The notes: generated by a model from the letters alone, not told the origin. Positions 54,982 through 64,000 are shown, counted from the stretch's first letter. The stretch: 64,000 nt of DNA from Nonomuraea sp. MG754425 (GCF_021699195.1 NZ_SSXE01000004.1:52116-116115), one strand, 5' to 3'. Program-made: numbers and translations.

Positions 54982-57074
54982 TGGACGTCATCTCCACCGG
55001 CTTCGGGATATTCCTGGCCGTCATCCTGGTCATCATCATCGGCCTTGTCGCCGTCATCGGCCGCCTTTTCCGCAAGGTCGAACAGGGCAAGGCGCTGATC
55101 GTGTCCAAGGTCAACAAGGTGGACGTGACGTTCACCGGAGCCGTGGTGCTCCCGGTGGTCCACAAGGCCGAGATCATGGACATCTCGGTCAAGACCATCG
55201 AGATCGCGCGGACCGGCCGCGAGGGGCTGATCTGCCGGGACAACATCAGGGCCGACATCAGGATCACGTTCTTCGTCCGCGTGAACAAGACCGCCGAGGA
55301 CGTCATCAAGGTCGCCCAGGCCATCGGCACCGCCCGCGCCAGCGACGAGACCACCTTGCAGGAACTGTTCAACGCGAAGTTCTCCGAGGCGCTCAAGACC
55401 GCCGGCAAGCACCTCGACTTCGTCGACCTCTACACCAAGCGGGACGAGTTCCGCGACGAGATCGTCCGGCTCATCGGCACCGACCTGAACGGCTACAGCC
55501 TCGAGGACGCCGCCATCGACTACCTGGAGCAGACCTCGCTCCAGCAGCTCGACAAGAGCAACATCCTCGACGCGCAGGGCATCCGCAAGATCACCGAGCT
55601 GACGGCGATCGAGCACGTGCGCACGAACGAGTTCCAGCGCAACGAGGAGAAGGAGATCACCCGCCAGAACGTGGACGCCCGCGAGGCCATCCTCGAACTC
55701 GAGCGCCGCCAGGCCGACGCCGAGCTGAAGCAGCGCCGCGAGATCGAGACCGTCAAGGCCCGCGAGGAGGCGGAGGTCGCCCGCGTGCAGGCCGAGGAGC
55801 GGCTGCGCGCCCAGGCCGCGCACATGAAGACCGACGAGCACCTCGGGGTGCAGAACGAGAACCGGGCCCGCGAGATCGCCGTCGCCGAGAAGAACCGCGA
55901 GCGCGTGATCGCCATCGAGACCGAGCGCATCGAGAAGGACCGCGTGCTGGAGGTCATCGCCCGCGAGCGGGAGACCGAGCTGTCGCGCATCGCCAAGGAC
56001 CGGGAGGTCGAGACCGAGAAGCGGTCGATCGCCGAGGTCATCCGCGAGCGCATCGCGGTCGACAAGACCGTGGCCGAGCAGGAGGAGTCCATCAAGCGGC
56101 TGCGCGTGGTCGAGGAGGCCGAGCGCACCCGCCAGCAGGTGATCATCGCCGCCGAGGCCGAGGCCCAGGAGAACCTGGTCAAGGACATCAAGGCGGCCGA
56201 GGCCGCGGAGACCGCCTCCAAGTTCAGGGCCCGCGAGGAGCTCGTGCTCGCCGAGGCCCGTCAGCAGGCCGCCGACCTCGACGCCCGTGCCAAGATCCGG
56301 CTGGCGGAGGGCGTCCAGGCCGAGTCCGCCGCCGCCGGGCTGGCGCAGGTGCAGGTCAGGGAGCGCGACGCCGAGGCCATCGAGAAGGTCGGCCGCGCCG
56401 AGGCGCTGGTGCTGAAGGAGCGCCTGACCGCCGAGGCCGAGGGCGCCAGGGCCATGGCGCTGATCGAGGGCGACCGGCTCAAGGCGCGCGCCGCGGGCGA
56501 GCAGGCCATGGCGCTGGCCAGCGCCACCGCGGTGGGCGAGAAGCTCAAGGCCGAGGCCGAGGGTCTCACGGAGAAGGCCGCCGCGATGGCCGCGCTGGAC
56601 GAGGCGAGCCGGGCGCACGAGGAGTACCGCCTGCGTCTGGAGGCCGACAAGGAGATCCGGCTCAAGCACATCGACGTCAGCCGGCAGGTCGCCGAGTCGC
56701 AGGCCAGCGTGCTGGCGGCCGGGCTGGCCAAGGCCGACATCGATATCGTCGGCGGCGACACGATGTTCTTCGACCGGCTGGTCGGCTCGATCACGGCGGG
56801 CAAGGTGGTGGACAGCTTCGTCGGCCACTCGGAGGTCGCGGGGGCGCTCGTCGCGCCGTACGTCAACGGCACCGCGAACCTGGCGACCGACCTCGCGAAC
56901 GTGGTCGGCGGCGTGCGCACGGAAGACCTCAAGAACCTGACCGTCTCCGCCCTGCTCCTGCGGCTCATCCAGGACGGCGGCCCGCAGGCGACGGCGCTCG
57001 GTGAGCTGCTGGAGACCGCCCGCCGGCTCGGCGTGGCCGACTCGCCGGTGGCGGCGCTGGCCGGGGCCAGGTGA
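54981..57074 (+). CDS. Flotillin (YqiK-type SPFH protein)
   Basis: 697-residue membrane-scaffold protein: N-terminal TM (FGIFLAVILVIIIGLVAVIG), SPFH/band-7 domain at about 36-250 (VEQGKALIVSKVNK, FTGAVVLPVVHKAEIMD, ISVKTIEIARTGREGLICRD, DIRITFFVRV), then a very long charged coiled coil (about 250-560, rich in ERE/AEAE) and a C-terminal oligomerisation part (about 560-697). It is longer than eukaryotic flotillins but typical of YqiK. GTGA overlap with the following ATPase gene. It forms membrane microdomains in the characterised homologues. Confidence 0.92.
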   Translation: MDVISTGFGIFLAVILVIIIGLVAVIGRLFRKVEQGKALIVSKVNKVDVTFTGAVVLPVVHKAEIMDISVKTIEIARTGREGLICRDNIRADIRITFFVRVNKTAEDVIKVAQAIGTARASDETTLQELFNAKFSEALKTAGKHLDFVDLYTKRDEFRDEIVRLIGTDLNGYSLEDAAIDYLEQTSLQQLDKSNILDAQGIRKITELTAIEHVRTNEFQRNEEKEITRQNVDAREAILELERRQADAELKQRREIETVKAREEAEVARVQAEERLRAQAAHMKTDEHLGVQNENRAREIAVAEKNRERVIAIETERIEKDRVLEVIARERETELSRIAKDREVETEKRSIAEVIRERIAVDKTVAEQEESIKRLRVVEEAERTRQQVIIAAEAEAQENLVKDIKAAEAAETASKFRAREELVLAEARQQAADLDARAKIRLAEGVQAESAAAGLAQVQVRERDAEAIEKVGRAEALVLKERLTAEAEGARAMALIEGDRLKARAAGEQAMALASATAVGEKLKAEAEGLTEKAAAMAALDEASRAHEEYRLRLEADKEIRLKHIDVSRQVAESQASVLAAGLAKADIDIVGGDTMFFDRLVGSITAGKVVDSFVGHSEVAGALVAPYVNGTANLATDLANVVGGVRTEDLKNLTVSALLLRLIQDGGPQATALGELLETARRLGVADSPVAALAGAR

Positions 57075-60000
57075 ACATGACGGCCACGGAGCTGGAGGCG
57101 GGGACGTACGAGGTCCTGCGTAACCGCCTCCAGGCCCAGTCGCGGACTCTCACGGCCGCGGCCGAGGCGCTCAACGAGGAGCGGCTGAAGGTCTTCGGCG
57201 GGGCGGAGCTGCGTCTGCTGGGCACCGAGCGGATCCGGACCGAGAACAACTGCGTCCCCCGGGACATCGTCTCGCTCGGTGACGTGATGCTCTTCGGCTA
57301 CAACGTCTTCATCGGGCTCAAGCCGGAGACGGCGGTGGCGGACGTGTTCGCGGTGCACCGCTTCTCCAGGGACGGCGACTCCTTCCGCTTCGAGGCCGGC
57401 AGGCAGGCGACGCTGGACGACCCGGCGTTCCGTAAGGACTTCGCCGAGCTGTACCGGTACTACAAGGAGACCCGGCTGCAGCAGCTCAGGCGGGTCGAGG
57501 GCAAGCTGCTGGCGGTGTTCCGGACGGGGCCGGCGGACACGCGGGTGCTGCGCTGGACGGTCGACAACGGCGGAGTCCCGAAATATCAGGACAACAGGGG
57601 AGAGCGGGACCACGTCTTCCCCCCGTCCCACGACTTCGAATGGATCGCCACCACCCGCGACGACCACGTACTCGGCCGCCACCCGCACATCGCCATCGGC
57701 GGCGAGGTGTTCGTCGAGACCGTCGGCGGCGACCTCACCATCAAGATCGAGGACAACACCGAGACCGGGGCCGGCATCTACTCCGAGCCGGTCACCGAGC
57801 CGCTCCAGAGCCTGGCCGACGCCGACGTCGAGTACGCCCGCGTGGGGCCGCTGATCCTCATGCGGATCCGGCCGTACAAGGAGAGCGACCGGCGGCACCT
57901 GATCTTCAACACCCGCACCAGGTCCGTCGTCCGCCTGGACGGCATCGGCCAGGCGTGCCAGCGGCTGCCCGAGGACCAGGGGCTCATCTTCCCCGGCGGC
58001 TACTACCTGGCCACCGGGGTCAACAAGACGTTCGACACGGACGTGACGGACCTGGAGTTCGAGCGGGTGGTCCGCTCCCCCAACGGCGAGGACGTCCTGT
58101 ACGTCTTCCACGCCAGGGGCGACGGGCGCTCGCTGCTGCTGCCGTACAACGTGATCAGGAAGGAGGTGGCCAACCCCATCGTCTGCCACGGCTACTCGCT
58201 GTTCGACGACGGCACGATGGTGGTCTTCCGCGCCACCTCCGAGGAGCCGACCCGGGTGCACCCGATGCAGGTGTGGCAGACCCCGTACGTGTCGGACACC
58301 TACGCCGCCGCACAGCCCGCCGGCACCGGACCGCTGGAGCGCATCGGCAACGCCGAACTGGTCCGCGGCGTGTCCGACTGCCTGTCCGTCTCGCGCATGG
58401 TCGAGGAGATGGCGCCGTCGGCCGGCACGTTCGAGGGCCTCATCGCCGCCTGCACGCGGGCGGCCGACTCCTACCACTGGCTCGCCGAGCACGGCCTGCT
58501 CGAACCGCTCGCCGACGTACGCGCCACCGCCGAGCAGGTGCTCGACGAGTACGAGCACGTCGAGCAGCTCACCCGCCAGGCCGCCGGCACCCTCGCCGCG
58601 GCCACCGAGGAGACCACCCAGCTCGTCCGCCGCGCCAGAGCCGGCGACCCGGCCACCGCGGACGCCTGGGTCACCCTGCTGGCCACGCTGCGCCGCGCCC
58701 AGGGACACCTGGTGACGCTGCGCGAGGTCCGCCACATCGACCTGGACGCCCTGACCGCGCTGTCCGGCTCCGTGACGGAGGAGCTGGCCTCGGCCGGGAC
58801 GCGGGCGGTGACGTTCCTGTCCGGCGCGGACGCCTTCACCGCCTACCAGGCGGCCGTCGAGACGCTCGCCGCCGACGCCGCCGCGATCGCCACCGTGGCC
58901 GAGGCCGCGCCCGTCGCCGACCGGCTGGCGGAACAGGCCGAAGGGCTGGAGGTGGTCACGGAGGTCGTCGGGTCGCTGGAGATCGCCGACGCCACCGTGC
59001 GCACCTCGATCCTGGGCCGCATCGCCGAGGTGCTCGGGGGCGTGAACCGGGCCAGAGCCGTCCTGGACGGGCGGCGGCGCGAGCTGCTCGGCACGGAGGG
59101 GCGGGCCGCGTTCGCCGCCGAGTTCGCGCTGCTGGGGCAGGCCGTCACGGGCGCGCTGGCGATGGCCGACACCCCCGCGAAGTGCGACGAGCAGCTCGGC
59201 AGGCTGATGCTCCAGGTCGAGAACCTGGAGACCCGCTTCGGCGAGTTCGACGACTTCGCCGCCCAGCTCGCCGCCAAGCGGGAGGACGTCTACGAGGTCT
59301 TCTCCGCCCGCAAGCAGACCCAGCTCGACGACCTCGCCCGCCGCGCGGACCGCGTCTTCACCTCCGCCGGGCGCATCCTCGGCAGCATCACCCGGCGGCT
59401 GGCGCTGCTGTCCTCGCCGGACGAGGTCAACACCTACTTCGCGACCGACCCCATGGTGGCCAAGGTGCGCTCGGCGTCCGTCGAGCTGCGCGGGCTGGGG
59501 GACGCCGTACGGGCCGAGGAGCTCGACGGCCGGGTGAAGTCGGCGCAGCAGGAGGCCGGACGGTCGCTGCGGGACCGCCTCGACCTGTTCTCGGACGGGG
59601 GCGAGACCCTGCGCCTGGGACACCATCGGTTCGCCGTCAACACCCAGCCGATCGACCTGACGCTGGTGCCGCACGACGGCTCGATGGCGTTCGCGATCAC
59701 CGGCACCGACTACCGCTCCCCCGTGCCCGGCTCGTTCGCCGACACCCGGCCGTTCTGGGACCAGCTCCTGGTCTCGGAGTCCGCCGAGGTCTACCGGGGC
59801 GAGTACCTGGCCGCCTCGCTCCTCGACACCGTCACGGCCGGGACGCCGCTGGAGGAGTTGGTCCGGCGGGCCGCCGAAGAGCGCTACGACGAGGGCTACG
59901 AGCGCGGGGTCCACGACCACGACGCCACGGCCATCCTCGACACCCTGGTGCGGCTGCGGGAGGCGGCGGGGCTGCTGCGCTACCCCGCCGACGCCAGAGC

Positions 60001-61954
60001 GGCGGCGCAGCTCTTCTGGGCGTTCGGGGTGGACGAGGTTTCACGTAAAACATTCGCCACCCGGGCCGTGTCGCTGGTGCGGGCGCGCGCCGTCTTCGGC
60101 ACCGCACCGGCCCTGGACGCGCTGGCCGCGGAACTGGCCGCACTGATCACCGCATTCCAGTCAAGCCTGAACCCCGGAGCGGCCCTCAGTCCTGGCACGA
60201 ACACCGGCGACGAGGCGGCCCCGAGTACCGGTCTCAGCGCCAGGGCGGTGAGCGCGGTGGCCGGGCTCGCCGGTGAGTACCTCGTCGAGGAGCTGGGCAC
60301 CGCGCCCGTGGGGTTCGTGACCGGCAAGGCCGCCCGCGACCTCCTCGACGGATTCCACCGCACCCTGGGCCCCGACAGGACCCGCGAGTTCGAGGAAGAC
60401 CTCGCCGGCCTCCCCCTCCCCGAACGCCTCCAGGTGGCCCGCGCCTGGCTGACCGCCTACCACCAGGGCCCGGAGGTGGACGAGGCCATCGCCGTACAGC
60501 TCTGCGGCGACCTGCCTCGCCACGACTCCGCCGCCGCCACCACGCAGACCGTTGACGGCCTCCTCGGCTCCCACCCGCGCGTCAAGGACCGCAAGCTGGA
60601 GGTCCGCCTCGACGAGCTCCTCCCCCGGGCCCGCCACTTCGCAAAGGAGCGCGTCCCCGCCTACCGGGCCTACCAGCGCCGCAGGGGCGAACTGGTCGAG
60701 GCCGAACGCCGCCGCCTGCGCCTCGACGAGTACAAGCCGAAGGTGATGAGCGCCTTCGTCCGCAACCGCCTCCTCGACGAGGTGTACCTGCCGCTGATCG
60801 GCGACAACCTGGCCAAGCAGCTCGGCGCGGCGGGATCGGGCAAGCGCACGGACCAGATGGGCCTGCTCCTGCTCATCTCCCCGCCCGGCTACGGCAAGAC
60901 GACCCTCATGGAGTACGTGGCCAGCCGCCTCGGCCTGGTCTTCGTCAAGGTCAACGGCCCCGCCCTGGGCCACGAGGTCACCTCACTCGACCCGGCGGAC
61001 GCGCCCGACGCGACCGCCAGGCAGGAGGTGGAGAAGATCTCGTTCGCGCTGGAGACGGGCAACAACACCCTGCTCTACCTGGACGACATCCAGCACACCT
61101 CACCCGAGCTGCTGCAGAAGTTCATCTCGCTGTGCGACGCCCAGCGCCGCATCGAGGGCGTGTGGAACGGCCGCACCAGGACGTACGACCTGCGCGGCAA
61201 ACGGTTCGCGGTGTGCATGTCGGGCAACCCGTACACCGAGTCGGGCCGGCGTTTCCGCATCCCCGACATGCTCGCCAACCGGGCCGACGTCTGGAACCTG
61301 GGCGACGTCCTGTCGGGCCGGGACGAGCTGTTCGCACTCAGCTACATCGACAACGCGCTCACCTCGAACCCGGTCCTCGCCCCCTTGTCCGGACGCGACC
61401 GCTCCGACGTGGAACTGCTCGTACGCCTCGCGAAGGGCGACCCGACGGTCCGCGCCGACCAGCTCACGCACCCGTACACGAAGCCGGAGCTGGACCAGAT
61501 GCTCAGCGTGCTGGCCAAGCTCGTCCGCGTCCAGGAGGTGGTGCTGGCCAACAACCAGGCGTACATCGCCTCCGCCGCCCAGTCCGACGCGGCCCGCACC
61601 GAACCGCCGTACCGGCTGCAGGGCTCCTACCGCAACATGAACAAGCTGGCCGAACGCATCGTCCCCGCCATGAACGACGACGAGCTCGAAGCGATGATCG
61701 ACGACCACTATCTCGGCGAGGCGCAGACCCTCACCTCCGACGCCGAGGCGAACCTGCTCAAGCTGGCCGGACTGCGTGGCCGCCGCACCCCGGCCGAGGA
61801 GAGGCGCTGGGCGGAGATCAAGGCCGCCTTCCTCAAGGCCAGGGCGCTCGGCGGGGCGGAGGACGACCCGATGGTCCGCGCGGTGGGCGCGATCGGCCTG
61901 CTGGCCGACCGCGTGAGCGAGGTCGGCACCGCCATCCGACAATCCGACCGCTGA
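57071..61954 (+). CDS. Giant AAA+ ATPase of the flotillin operon
   Basis: 1627-residue protein. About 1-400: beta-rich N-terminal domain (NNCVPRDIVSLGDVMLFGYN, FRKDFAELYRYYKETRL). About 400-950: mainly helical, coiled-coil-like (TRQAAGTLAAATEETTQLVR). About 1230-1600: AAA+ module with Walker A SPPGYGKTTLMEY (about 1270), Walker B LLYLDDIQHT (about 1335) and a sensor region (SGNPYTESGRRFRIPDMLAN). Databases often label such proteins DNA repair ATPase, without clear evidence. The start is GTG 57071, overlapping the flotillin stop, or ATG 57077. Three-gene overlap implies a membrane complex in which the flotillin scaffold recruits an ATPase motor (inference). Confidence 0.82.
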   Translation: MNMTATELEAGTYEVLRNRLQAQSRTLTAAAEALNEERLKVFGGAELRLLGTERIRTENNCVPRDIVSLGDVMLFGYNVFIGLKPETAVADVFAVHRFSRDGDSFRFEAGRQATLDDPAFRKDFAELYRYYKETRLQQLRRVEGKLLAVFRTGPADTRVLRWTVDNGGVPKYQDNRGERDHVFPPSHDFEWIATTRDDHVLGRHPHIAIGGEVFVETVGGDLTIKIEDNTETGAGIYSEPVTEPLQSLADADVEYARVGPLILMRIRPYKESDRRHLIFNTRTRSVVRLDGIGQACQRLPEDQGLIFPGGYYLATGVNKTFDTDVTDLEFERVVRSPNGEDVLYVFHARGDGRSLLLPYNVIRKEVANPIVCHGYSLFDDGTMVVFRATSEEPTRVHPMQVWQTPYVSDTYAAAQPAGTGPLERIGNAELVRGVSDCLSVSRMVEEMAPSAGTFEGLIAACTRAADSYHWLAEHGLLEPLADVRATAEQVLDEYEHVEQLTRQAAGTLAAATEETTQLVRRARAGDPATADAWVTLLATLRRAQGHLVTLREVRHIDLDALTALSGSVTEELASAGTRAVTFLSGADAFTAYQAAVETLAADAAAIATVAEAAPVADRLAEQAEGLEVVTEVVGSLEIADATVRTSILGRIAEVLGGVNRARAVLDGRRRELLGTEGRAAFAAEFALLGQAVTGALAMADTPAKCDEQLGRLMLQVENLETRFGEFDDFAAQLAAKREDVYEVFSARKQTQLDDLARRADRVFTSAGRILGSITRRLALLSSPDEVNTYFATDPMVAKVRSASVELRGLGDAVRAEELDGRVKSAQQEAGRSLRDRLDLFSDGGETLRLGHHRFAVNTQPIDLTLVPHDGSMAFAITGTDYRSPVPGSFADTRPFWDQLLVSESAEVYRGEYLAASLLDTVTAGTPLEELVRRAAEERYDEGYERGVHDHDATAILDTLVRLREAAGLLRYPADARAAAQLFWAFGVDEVSRKTFATRAVSLVRARAVFGTAPALDALAAELAALITAFQSSLNPGAALSPGTNTGDEAAPSTGLSARAVSAVAGLAGEYLVEELGTAPVGFVTGKAARDLLDGFHRTLGPDRTREFEEDLAGLPLPERLQVARAWLTAYHQGPEVDEAIAVQLCGDLPRHDSAAATTQTVDGLLGSHPRVKDRKLEVRLDELLPRARHFAKERVPAYRAYQRRRGELVEAERRRLRLDEYKPKVMSAFVRNRLLDEVYLPLIGDNLAKQLGAAGSGKRTDQMGLLLLISPPGYGKTTLMEYVASRLGLVFVKVNGPALGHEVTSLDPADAPDATARQEVEKISFALETGNNTLLYLDDIQHTSPELLQKFISLCDAQRRIEGVWNGRTRTYDLRGKRFAVCMSGNPYTESGRRFRIPDMLANRADVWNLGDVLSGRDELFALSYIDNALTSNPVLAPLSGRDRSDVELLVRLAKGDPTVRADQLTHPYTKPELDQMLSVLAKLVRVQEVVLANNQAYIASAAQSDAARTEPPYRLQGSYRNMNKLAERIVPAMNDDELEAMIDDHYLGEAQTLTSDAEANLLKLAGLRGRRTPAEERRWAEIKAAFLKARALGGAEDDPMVRAVGAIGLLADRVSEVGTAIRQSDR

Positions 61955-61982
61955 AGCCCACCAAGCACCCGGCCCTCAGGAA

Positions 61983-62006
61983 GCCGGGCCCCACCCAGGG
62001 CCCGGC
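61983..62006 (+). terminator. Hairpin terminator of the flotillin operon
   Basis: GCCGGGCCC-CACCCA-GGGCCCGGC, a perfect 9-bp stem, 28 bases after the ATPase stop. No T-tract follows. Confidence 0.7.
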
Positions 62007-62012
62007 ACAGCA

Positions 62013-62159
62013 CTCGGTGAACCCCACGCCGACCGCTCAGGAGCCGCATGGCCCAGGCGGCGAGATCACTTCCGCCCATCAGAGGTCAGCGCTCGGTGAA
62101 GCCCGCCGCGAGGGGCCGCGTGATTCAGGCGGCGGAGGCGTTTCCGGCTGTCAGAGGTC
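62013..62159. repeat. Imperfect tandem duplication at the 3' end of the DapA-like gene
   Basis: Two diverged units, 62013-62087 and 62092-62159. Both begin CTCGGTGAA, share a GGCGGCG core and end TCAGAGGTC. The second unit includes the stop codon of the DapA-like gene; the first looks like a decayed copy of that gene end and flank. Confidence 0.5.
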
Positions 62160-63047
62160 TGCGTTCATGGTCTCGACGGCCTTCCAGGCTCGCGACACCG
62201 CTTCGGGCCCGGCGGGGACCAGCGGGAGCCGCACGTCCGGCGTGGGGATCAGGCCGGCGGCGTGCAGCACGCCCTTGATCACGGTCGGGTTGGGCTCGGC
62301 GAACAGCGCCGCCGACAGCCGGGCCAGCCGGTGCCCGAGCGCCCGCGCCCGTACGACGTCCCCGGCGTGCCAGGCGTCGGCCAGTTCGACGAAGCTCCCG
62401 GTCTCCACGTGCGCGGAGGCGAGGATGCCGCCCCCGGCCCCCAGCGCGAGCAGCGGCGAGATGAAGGCGTCGTCCCCGCCCAGCACCTCGAAGCCCTCGG
62501 GCAGGCCGGCGAGCAGCTCGACGGCGTCCTGGTCGATGCCGCCCGCCGCGTACTTCACCCCCGCGATCATCGGGTGGGCGCCGAGCCTGCGCAGGGTGGC
62601 GGCGCCGGTGGCCTGCCCGGTCCGGTAGGGGATGTGGTAGATCACCAGCGGCACCGGCGTCTCCTCGGCCAGCGCCTCGAAGTGCGCGACGACCCCGCGC
62701 TCGCCGGGCCGCAGGAAGTACGGGACGGTCACCAGCGCGGCCCCGACCCCCTCAGGCAGTTCGCGCAGCGCCCGGCCGATCGAGCGGGTGTCGTTGCCGG
62801 CCACCCCCACGGTCAGGGTCGCCTGCCGCTCGCCGCAGACCTGGACGCACGCCTCGATCACCCGCGCCCGCTCGTCCGGGTCGAGCGCGGCCACCTCGCC
62901 GGTGGTGCCCAGCGCCACCAGACCGGCCGCGCCCTGGTCCAGCGCCTGCCGGCCGAGCTTCCCGATCGTGTCCACGGCCACCTCGCCCGCGGCGTCGAAC
63001 GGCGTGACCAGCGGGACGTGGATTCCCCTCAACATGCTTCGCGACAT
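62151..63047 (-). CDS. DapA-family aldolase/lyase (dihydrodipicolinate-synthase-like)
   Basis: About 298 residues, TIM-barrel class I aldolase family: LVTPFDAAGEVAVDTI, GLVALGTTGEVAALDPDERA (substrate loop GTTGE), VVTVPYFLRPGERG-type loop, VIYHIPYRTG (Tyr near 135) and IAGVKYAAGGID with the Schiff-base Lys near 164. Genuine DHDPS usually has GIKEATGD; the different loop and the lack of lysine-biosynthesis neighbours suggest another keto-acid aldolase or dehydratase. Starts at ATG 63047, ATG 63035 and GTG 63068 are all possible; no clear ribosome site. Divergent from a LysR gene that may control it. Confidence 0.82.
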   Translation of the reverse strand: MSRSMLRGIHVPLVTPFDAAGEVAVDTIGKLGRQALDQGAAGLVALGTTGEVAALDPDERARVIEACVQVCGERQATLTVGVAGNDTRSIGRALRELPEGVGAALVTVPYFLRPGERGVVAHFEALAEETPVPLVIYHIPYRTGQATGAATLRRLGAHPMIAGVKYAAGGIDQDAVELLAGLPEGFEVLGGDDAFISPLLALGAGGGILASAHVETGSFVELADAWHAGDVVRARALGHRLARLSAALFAEPNPTVIKGVLHAAGLIPTPDVRLPLVPAGPEAVSRAWKAVETMNADL

Positions 63048-63097
63048 GCTTCGAGCTTCGCCCAGCACGACCCGTTAGCACCAGCACGGATTTCTAC

Positions 63098-63116
63098 GTT
63101 CGAGCTTAAGATGAAC
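63098..63116. promoter_or_regulatory. LysR-type operator (GTTC-N11-GAAC)
   Basis: GTTC (63098-63101) and GAAC (63113-63116) with 11 bases between, including CTTAAG, form the T-N11-A type palindrome typical of LysR regulators. It lies two bases before the LysR ATG and 50 bases from the DapA-like start. Confidence 0.6.
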
Positions 63117-63118
63117 TT

Positions 63119-63988
63119 ATGCTCGATCCGCGCAAGCTCCACCTGCTCCGCGAGCTCGCCCGGCGCGGCACGATCGCCGCCGTCGCCGAGGCGGTCACGT
63201 TCACGCCGTCGGCCGTCTCCCAGCAGCTCAGCGCGCTGGAGCGGGAGGCGGGTGTGCCGCTGCTCGAACGCACCGGCCGCACGGTGACGCTCACGCCCGC
63301 GGGCCACCTGCTGGTCGAGCACGCGCAGGCCGTCCTGGAGGAGTTGGAACGCGCCTCGGCGGCGCTCGCCGTCGCGCGGGGCGGCCCGTCGGGGCCGCTG
63401 CGGATCGGCGCGTTCCCCACCGCCGCCCGCGTGCTGCTGCCGCCCGCCCTCGCCGGGCTGACCGGCGCGCATCCGGCGCTCGCCCCGATGGTGTCCGAGA
63501 TCGACCCGGCGGACGTCTCCGCCGCGCTGCGCGCCGGTGAGCTCGACGTGGCGCTCGTGCACGAGTACGACTTCGTCCCGCCCGTCACCGACGCCTCGAT
63601 CGAGACCGAGCCGCTGTTCACCGAGCCGATGTACCTCACCTCCCGCCCCACGGTCGCCGAGGCCCGCGCCGACGCGTGGATCACCGGGAAGCCCGGCACG
63701 CTCTGCCACACGATGGCGATCAGGGCCTGCCAGGCGGCCGGGTTCGAGCCGCTCGTCCGGCACCACATCGACGACTTCGACACCGTGCTCGCCTTCGCCG
63801 CCGCCGGCCAGGGGGTCGCGCTCGTGCCCCACCTGGCGGCCAGCGACCCGCCCGGCGGCGTGCGGCTGACCCGCCTGCCGCTGAGCCGCCGCACGCTGGC
63901 CGCCTTCAGAAGGGGCAACGGCGAGCACCCGGCGATCGTCGCGGCCGTGGCCGCCTTCCGCACAGCCGTCTCCCGCCTCCCCCTCTGA
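63119..63988 (+). CDS. LysR-family transcriptional regulator
   Basis: 289 residues: N-terminal winged HTH (LHLLRELARRGTIAAVAEAV, TPSAVSQQLSALEREAGVPL, LERTGRTVTLTPAGHLLVEHA), then a co-inducer-binding domain of two periplasmic-binding-like lobes (LRIGAFPTAARVLLPPALAGL, LDVALVHEYDFVPP, AGQGVALVPHLA). ATG 63119, directly after the operator, suggests negative autoregulation. It probably controls the divergent DapA-family gene; the co-inducer would be a substrate or product of that enzyme (inference). Complete within the window, ending 12 bases before its edge. Confidence 0.9.
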   Translation: MLDPRKLHLLRELARRGTIAAVAEAVTFTPSAVSQQLSALEREAGVPLLERTGRTVTLTPAGHLLVEHAQAVLEELERASAALAVARGGPSGPLRIGAFPTAARVLLPPALAGLTGAHPALAPMVSEIDPADVSAALRAGELDVALVHEYDFVPPVTDASIETEPLFTEPMYLTSRPTVAEARADAWITGKPGTLCHTMAIRACQAAGFEPLVRHHIDDFDTVLAFAAAGQGVALVPHLAASDPPGGVRLTRLPLSRRTLAAFRRGNGEHPAIVAAVAAFRTAVSRLPL

Positions 63989-64000
63989 CCGCGCCCCCGA

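Noticed and set aside
56261..59920. 1219-codon open frame on the minus strand
   Set aside because: Antisense shadow of the flotillin and AAA+ genes, which carry overlapping starts and clear domain motifs.

Overview
The window is very GC-rich and densely packed. It shows actinobacterial hallmarks: SARP regulators with NB-ARC/TPR tails, a HTH(DUF5753)/DUF397/anti-sigma-like ATPase regulatory set, DUF3073, a WXG100-like/YbaB/CpnT-like effector locus, an LCP cell-wall ligase and many GTG starts. I infer a filamentous actinomycete, most likely Streptosporangiales (Nonomuraea-like); the genus is a guess. I saw no rRNA, tRNA, CRISPR array, transposase or integrase, so this is chromosomal accessory and house-keeping sequence rather than a mobile element.

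Layout. 0-5 kb: a minus-strand operon of secreted proteins, made of a four-domain propeller / lytic-transglycosylase / golvesin / GDSL-hydrolase protein followed by two tandem-duplicated DUF2690-like proteins. 5.1-10 kb: a SARP regulator preceded by three perfect heptamer repeats at 11-bp spacing, a peptidase E-like gene and an MFS exporter. 10.2-12.5 kb: the ATPase / HTH-DUF5753 / DUF397 set. 12.5-14.1 kb: a deoxyribosyltransferase-like gene with a tiny coupled leader ORF, and a secreted protein. 14.5-20 kb: an SseB-domain gene, two tiny overlapping ORFs, a YbaB-like protein, a WXG100-like protein and a 1153-residue ESX/T7SS-type effector whose C-terminus I do not recognise and which has no evident immunity gene. 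20-21.1 kb: two small secreted proteins with terminators. 21.4-26.7 kb: a second SARP and a DNA-binding-less NB-ARC/TPR protein.

26.9-29.9 kb: a membrane protein and a two-component system whose regulator may start at ATC. 29.9-33.3 kb: dialkylglycine decarboxylase, an acyl-CoA-dehydrogenase-like flavoprotein and a hydrolase. 33.3-36.8 kb: a Tat-exported PL8-type polysaccharide lyase and a secreted lipase-like hydrolase. 36.9-39.3 kb: a double-module Lrp/AsnC regulator divergent from a drug-type MFS pump, with a perfect palindrome between them. 39.3-44.4 kb: WGR-propeller protein, ATPase, orphan CoxL-like molybdo-hydroxylase, MSMEG_6728-type protein. 44.4-48.3 kb: multicopper oxidase and membrane protein divergent from a two-component system, with a 21-bp palindrome between them. 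48.5-54.3 kb: LCP protein, F420/NADP reductase-like, DUF3073, ArsR, menB, APH(6)-like kinase, and a quinone-reductase-like gene with a consensus SoxR box.

54.4-62 kb: a strictly overlapping three-gene operon of a YqiJ/NfeD-like OB-fold membrane protein, a YqiK-type flotillin and a 1627-residue AAA+ ATPase. Together with the ESX effector locus this is the best candidate for an undescribed system. 62.1-64 kb: a DapA-family lyase divergent from a LysR regulator with a TTC-N11-GAA operator.
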